Made by a program: the position numbers and the translations under genes. DNA of 64,000 nt from Spizellomyces punctatus DAOM BR117 (Eukaryota; Chytridiomycota; Chytridiomycetes; Spizellomycetales; Spizellomycetaceae), in NCBI RefSeq assembly GCF_000182565.1, contig NW_015971537.1, forward strand, positions 124,001-188,000. Direction: 5' to 3'. Below the pieces are notes generated by a model. The model saw nothing but the letters and a program-made list of their open reading frames with translations, ran no database searches and had not been told where the DNA came from. Numbering within the stretch: position 1 is the stretch's first letter; each line of letters opens with the position of its first letter. Positions 59,618 through 64,000 of this stretch are shown one piece after another.

Positions 59618-59851
59618 ATATAGCCACATGGACAATGACAGGCCCTACCTGGCATTATAAACAAAGCAAAAATGCGAACAACGACTCCACCAGCGATGAA
59701 GAATTACACATACCACATCTGGTGTTTTCCACATTATAGTATTAGATAAGTTCTGTCAGTAAGACAGGCACGCCAGATAACAAATCAATAGTTTACAAGA
59801 GCACTACCCTATCCCGACATATCAACGCAGTCACAGTATAAATATCCAATC

Positions 59852-61525
59852 TCAAGCCTTCACACCATTGACCCCATTCACACTGTGGACACCATTCACA
59901 CCATTTGTACCATTGACGCCATTGAGAACGCTTCGGACGGGACCCTTGGCGGCGACCCTCTCGTAAGTTCTCCTAAACTTTTCGTCGACCCGCTTGAGGT
60001 AATAGGTACCAGGGAAAAAGTTGCGCTCGTCTACAGGTGAGACTGGGTCGTAGTCCTTGACATTATGTGTTTGTTCGCGAAGGTTCATGATTGCGTCGAA
60101 TTCTGCTGGTGGGATTTCAGTGCGGTCGGCGAGGCGGGATGACAAGTTGAGGATTTTGGCGATTGGAGATGTGTCGCCTCGAACGGTGAGGGAGAACATG
60201 GATGCTGCCAAACCAGAGCCGTAGGAGAAGAGTGTGATGCGCTTGTTTTGCTGAAAAGAACAACAGTGTCTGAGTTGGAAACCTATGGAACGAGAGCCAG
60301 ATGTGCATACTTACCAGTTGACTCGATGGGGTCTCGGAAAGGAGGGAGGCCAGACCGCAGTAAACAGATGCGCAGTAACTGTTACCAAGGTTCTTTGCCA
60401 CCAACAGAGACGGTAGGGTCTTTGTCTTGAAGGCATCTTTTGTGTATTCCATAAATGCCTTCTCTACCTCTCGGTTGGTATAAGTATTTTCACGCTTCAA
60501 GTCCTTGAACTGAGCAAAAGCAGCGAAACGTTCGTCATCGGGATTCCGCAAAAAGTCGTTGAACCCAAGACGACCAACAGATTTTGCCACCAATTTTGCA
60601 TAAGGACAGTGGAAGACAAAGTAGTCAACGCTGTCCATTGTCGGATTCTCGACGCCTTCTTGTCGCGACAGTTTGTCAAGGTAGCGGTTGTATGTCACGT
60701 CGACAGCTTTGATGTAGCAGGAGTTGCTGAGAGGACCATCCACCTCGGGGTATTCAGAGTGCAGGTCTGGCTTGTAAAAGTCGTAGACATGCTCCATGTG
60801 AGTGGCACGGACGCCAGCATCAAACACAAGTGGTGCGTCGGCACCGATCAGTAGGGCAACGGCACCAGCTCCGCCGGTAGGTCGTGCCGCTCCGCTCTTA
60901 TATACAGCAATGTCTGCAGCAACAACCAGAGCATAGCGTCCGTCCCATGCGGATGACTCGATCCAGTTGACAGAGTTGAAGACAGCATTTGTACCTCCGT
61001 AACAGGCATTTGTCGTGTCAATGCCTTCAATGTCCGTATTACCAGAATCGGCAAAGAGCTGCATAAGAACCGATTTAACGGACTTTGACTTGTCAATGAT
61101 CGTCTCTGTACCGACTTCGAGGCGACCAATGTCATTGTATGCAATTCCGTACTTTTCCAAGAGCGACTTTACGACTGCAGATGGTACAAATTGGTCAGCA
61201 ATATGAGGGTTGAGTGAAAGGATAAAGTCAGCCGTACCCGTTAAGCATATCGAGTTGATATCCTCCCGGTCGTCGCAAATTCCCATCTTTGATTGGCCGA
61301 GACCGATAGTGTACTTTCCTTGCGAAACACCATCGTGCTTTTCCAACTCTACTTGGTCTACGTACTGTGGGAAAGGATGGTCAGCCCGAATAGTCTGCAC
61401 AAGACTGGTTCACCAGAGTCTTGTCCCAATTCTACCATTCCCCACCATTCGCCAATGCGTACCTTTCTTGGAAAATAAATGTCTACAGCGTGAATTCCCA
61501 CATTCTGGGCTCTTGTCGGCGGCAT
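59852..61525 (-). CDS. ERG13: Hydroxymethylglutaryl-CoA synthase
   Basis: Three exons: 61525-61463, 61364-60315, 60250-59852; 503 residues (a start four codons upstream at 61537 is possible). Motifs: NVGIHAVDIYFPRKYVDQ, GRLEVGTETIIDKSKS (catalytic Glu), IEGIDTTNACYGGTNAVFN (acetyl-accepting Cys142), DYFVFHCPYAKLVAK (catalytic His), SLLVAKNLGNSYCASVY, and ITLFSYGSGLAASMFSL. The enzyme condenses acetyl-CoA with acetoacetyl-CoA, the step before HMG-CoA reductase in the mevalonate pathway. The C-terminus is an odd low-complexity tail of NGV/NGT units (LNGVNGTNGVNGVHS onward). Divergent from CYP51 across 1 kb. Confidence 0.95.
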
Positions 61526-62533
61526 TCCACTTAGCATGTTGTAAAAGTAGTGTATAGAGTTGGACAGTATTGGAGCGAGGTGCGGAATGCGTCTATAGGT
61601 TAAGTGTGGTACCGAGGGTCTAGTTGAAATATGCGTGCGTGACTTTATATGGACGTTGGCTGCAAGTAAAAAGGGGGGAGGGGATACAACGAGGGGCTAG
61701 GCTTTATGGAGGCAAGAGTTCCGTTCTCCCGCAACCTGTGCATACGTTCCAAAAAGTGTTGTTTTTGCAAAGGGTTTGTGAACGCACGATGCAAGTCGAT
61801 CGAATCCTTTTTTGGATTATCTCCGTTAAGGCACTGCTTATCCCACAATGGCGCAAACGACAAGGTGGCGAGGAAAGGAGACGGAATCCCCTCGGTGGTT
61901 CTTGTCCCAAAAACAACGTTCGTCCAGCAGCAAGGCCAGCAAAAGCTCAAAAAAAAGTGGGATGATCGTCGTCGTCGTTCCATTTCATCGATGACTCATT
62001 CGCGTCTCGCCCTTCAACTCAGTCCCGCGGGCCCTTTTTGACATCTCCTTCTGCTGCTACTAGCTGCTATTGCTAATGCTATCGCATTGTGTGTTGCTCG
62101 TAAATATGCATGTTTATTCATAACTTTTGCAAAGCACATCTTCCAAAGCAATAATAAATGCATCTTTAACGATGCGATGCGTTTGTCAAAACGACATGAG
62201 ACCATGTCCAAATCGGGTTAAATGACGCATTAGCTCACGCAACACGCGTTCGAACAGCGACGTTCATCGCGCGGTTGTCCTTCTGGCGTCGAATGAGCTC
62301 TCCTGGACGGCTCGTTTGGATGGAACTGTTTTTTTTTCTTTCTTGTCGGGCTTTCAGTGTGTAAAGAGTGCTCAAGATTTGGGATACAAATCGAGTCACT
62401 GTTACAAGCTGGTTTTTAGGAGCATTTTAAATAGCGACCGTTCAATCCGCTTCGTTGTAGAGTTGTTTGTTTTCTTTGTCCCGCTCCCTTTTCAATCCAA
62501 TTCCCCCCCATTGTGGAAAACGACGACGACAAG
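61526..62533. promoter_or_regulatory. Shared 1-kb divergent promoter, HMG-CoA synthase and CYP51
   Basis: The start codons of two sterol-pathway genes face away from each other across this region. ORFs at 61624-61983 on both strands have no family features. I looked for an SREBP-type element (ATCACnCCAC) and did not find a convincing one by eye. Confidence 0.6.
61643..61650 (-). promoter_or_regulatory. Putative TATA box of HMG-CoA synthase
   Basis: Minus strand reads CATATAAAGTC across 61641-61651, giving ATATAAAG about 120 bp upstream of the start codon. Confidence 0.4.
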
Positions 62534-64000
62534 ATGGCCCTCGTCAGCGTTCTAAATCGCACAATGCTGGACCTGACGGACTTGACAGGCTTGCCCCAGG
62601 ATAAGCTCTACATGTACGGCGGCCTCTTTGTGTTCATGTTTGTTTTGTTGCTTGTGAACCGCCAGGTAAGGACGCTCTTGTCAGTCTCCCGCAACGCAGC
62701 AATCATGCTGAAATCATTGCCCACCTTTGATTGTAGTCTGACGGAGTCGCTGCCAAGAAGAACCTGCCCCCAGCGGTTCCTCACACTGTTCCCCTCCTGG
62801 GCAACGCCGTACCCTACGGAATGGCCCCTGTGGAGTTTCTCCAAGACTGCATGAAAAAGGTATGCAGACGAGACAAGGCGGAATCTATGGTGTCCTCTTG
62901 ACACGTGGACATGAATAATCATTAACTATCCCTAATTGACAGTATGGCGACTGCTTCACCTTTATCATGATGGGCCGCAAGATGACGTTCTGCCTCGGCC
63001 CAGACGGAAACCACTTTGTGTTCAACGTTAAGCTCGCCAACGCCATCGCTGAAGGCGCATATGATAAATTGACTGTCCCAGTATTTGGTACAGAGGTCGT
63101 ATATGATGTCCAGAATGCTGTCTTTATGGAGCAGAAAAAGTAAGTAGGTCCACTTGTAACGGCATGCCCAATGATGCAGCCAGCTCACTGATTTAACAAA
63201 ACCAGGTTCGTAAAGGATGCCCTTACCACAACTGCTTTCAAATCCTACGTCCCAATCCTCACTCAAGAGGCAACTGATTTCTTCCGCGAATGGGCTGACG
63301 AAGGCTCACGCTTCGATCTCTTCCCCCAAATGTCGGAATTGACCATCCGTACTGCTTCTCACTGCCTTATGGGCAAAGAAATCCGGGAGCAGCTCCACTC
63401 TAACGTTGCCAAGCTCTACCACGACCTTGATCAAGGTTTCCAACCTATCAACGTTTTCTTCAAGTGGCTGCCGCTCCCTGCCTACTTTGCCCGTGACAAG
63501 GCCCACAAAATCATGACGGATACTTTCTTGAAAATTCTTGAAAACCGAAGGGCAAAGAGTGACTTTGATAACAAGGATGTTCTGCAGAGTTTGATGGATT
63601 CAGAGTACCGGGATGGTTCAAAGATGTCGGATCAAGCAATTGCACACATGATGATTGCTGCGCTAATGGCTGGCCAGCACACGAGTTCCACGACGGTTTC
63701 CTGGGTCATATTTGAACTAGCAAACAACCCCCACGTGATGTATGTATATCGCAAGATGTTTACCTGCTACAGATAGGACCGCCGTGCTAACAACTTCATC
63801 TAGTGTGGACCTACTCAAAGAACAGGCCGAAGTCCTCACCGGGGACGCTACCACACCACCACACCAACTCCCTGCCCTCAGTTATGATGCCTTGCGCAAC
63901 CTCCCCCTTTTGGAAGCTGTGCTAAAGGAAACCCTCCGACTTCACCCACCAATCCACACCGTCATGCGTCTCGTTGTCAAGGACATTGAATACAAGGGCT
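62534..64000 (+). CDS. ERG11: Lanosterol 14-alpha-demethylase CYP51, 3' partial
   Basis: Exons so far: 62534-62665, 62737-62859, 62943-63139, 63206-63739, 63804 to the window end (about 394 residues). The N-terminal membrane segment is LFVFMFVLLLVN, followed by the proline hinge PPAVPHTVPLLGN. YGDCFTFIMMGRKMTFCLGP and VFGTEVVYDVQNA (the B-C loop Tyr of CYP51) follow, then FFKWLPLPAY, and the I-helix AALMAGQHTSSTTVSWV, a CYP51 hallmark. The ExxR motif is in LKETLRLHPPIH. The heme-binding Cys lies past the window end. CYP51 removes the 14-alpha methyl of lanosterol or eburicol in the ER and is the azole drug target. Confidence 0.95.

Noticed and set aside
61624-61983. ORFs on both strands between HMG-CoA synthase and CYP51
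   Set aside because: Overlapping complementary frames in promoter DNA with no protein-family feature.
61526-62533. SREBP-type sterol element in the shared promoter
   Set aside because: No convincing ATCACnCCAC-like site seen by eye; a motif scan would be needed.
1-64000. Transposons, CRISPR arrays, long terminal or inverted repeats
   Set aside because: No transposase, integrase or reverse transcriptase motif and no regularly spaced repeat was seen; only short direct repeats and one microsatellite.

Overview
This window is nuclear DNA of an intron-rich fungus. Genes carry many short introns (about 50-95 nt, GT-AG), both strands are densely used, and UTRs and intergenic gaps are short. The gene set points to an early-diverging lineage, probably chytrid-like. 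It has fungal essentials (CYP51, HMG-CoA synthase, Ach1, Sin3, Sec11, mitochondrial MSH1) beside genes that Saccharomyces and most Dikarya lack or have reshaped: a MABP1/WDR62-type WD40 scaffold, an EED-type Polycomb protein, Gemin7, a ULK3-type kinase with MIT repeats, a Na,K-ATPase-type pump and a stanniocalcin-like secreted protein. The lineage is an inference from gene content; no rRNA or organism marker is present. All exon joins were worked out by hand from splice sites, reading phase and family motifs.

Layout. 0-18.5 kb: 5'-truncated protein kinase with two C-terminal FHA domains; unidentified mitochondrial-type protein (-); Gemin7; SURF6/Rrp14 (-); MSH1; syntaxin-6/Tlg1 SNARE (-); ULK3-like kinase (-); type IIC P-type ATPase (-). 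18.5-30 kb is gene-poor: Ach1 (-), a stanniocalcin-like secreted protein, a coiled-coil hypothetical (-), an intronless secreted protein that resembles a bacterial family, a degraded ORF, then BolA3 (-). 30.5-41.5 kb: monoacylglycerol-lipase-type hydrolase, PAM2/coiled-coil protein, membrane-anchored methyltransferase (-), MSH6. 41.6-59.2 kb: EED (-), small hypothetical (-), MABP1/WDR62 scaffold, phosphopantothenate-cysteine ligase, Sec11 (-), SIN3. 59.5-64 kb: tRNA-Lys(CTT), HMG-CoA synthase (-), and CYP51, which runs off the end.

Functional themes. Two MutS homologues (mitochondrial MSH1, nuclear MSH6) lie about 27 kb apart. Chromatin regulators (EED, SIN3) and a checkpoint-type FHA kinase are present. 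Two ergosterol-pathway enzymes are divergent across a shared 1 kb promoter. No mobile element, CRISPR array or plasmid feature was seen. The most unusual points are the altered cation site of the ATPase, the stanniocalcin-like and bacterial-like secreted proteins, the long N-terminal extension on EED, a PAM2 motif in an undescribed coiled-coil protein, and a 23-nt intron-or-frameshift in the WD40 scaffold.
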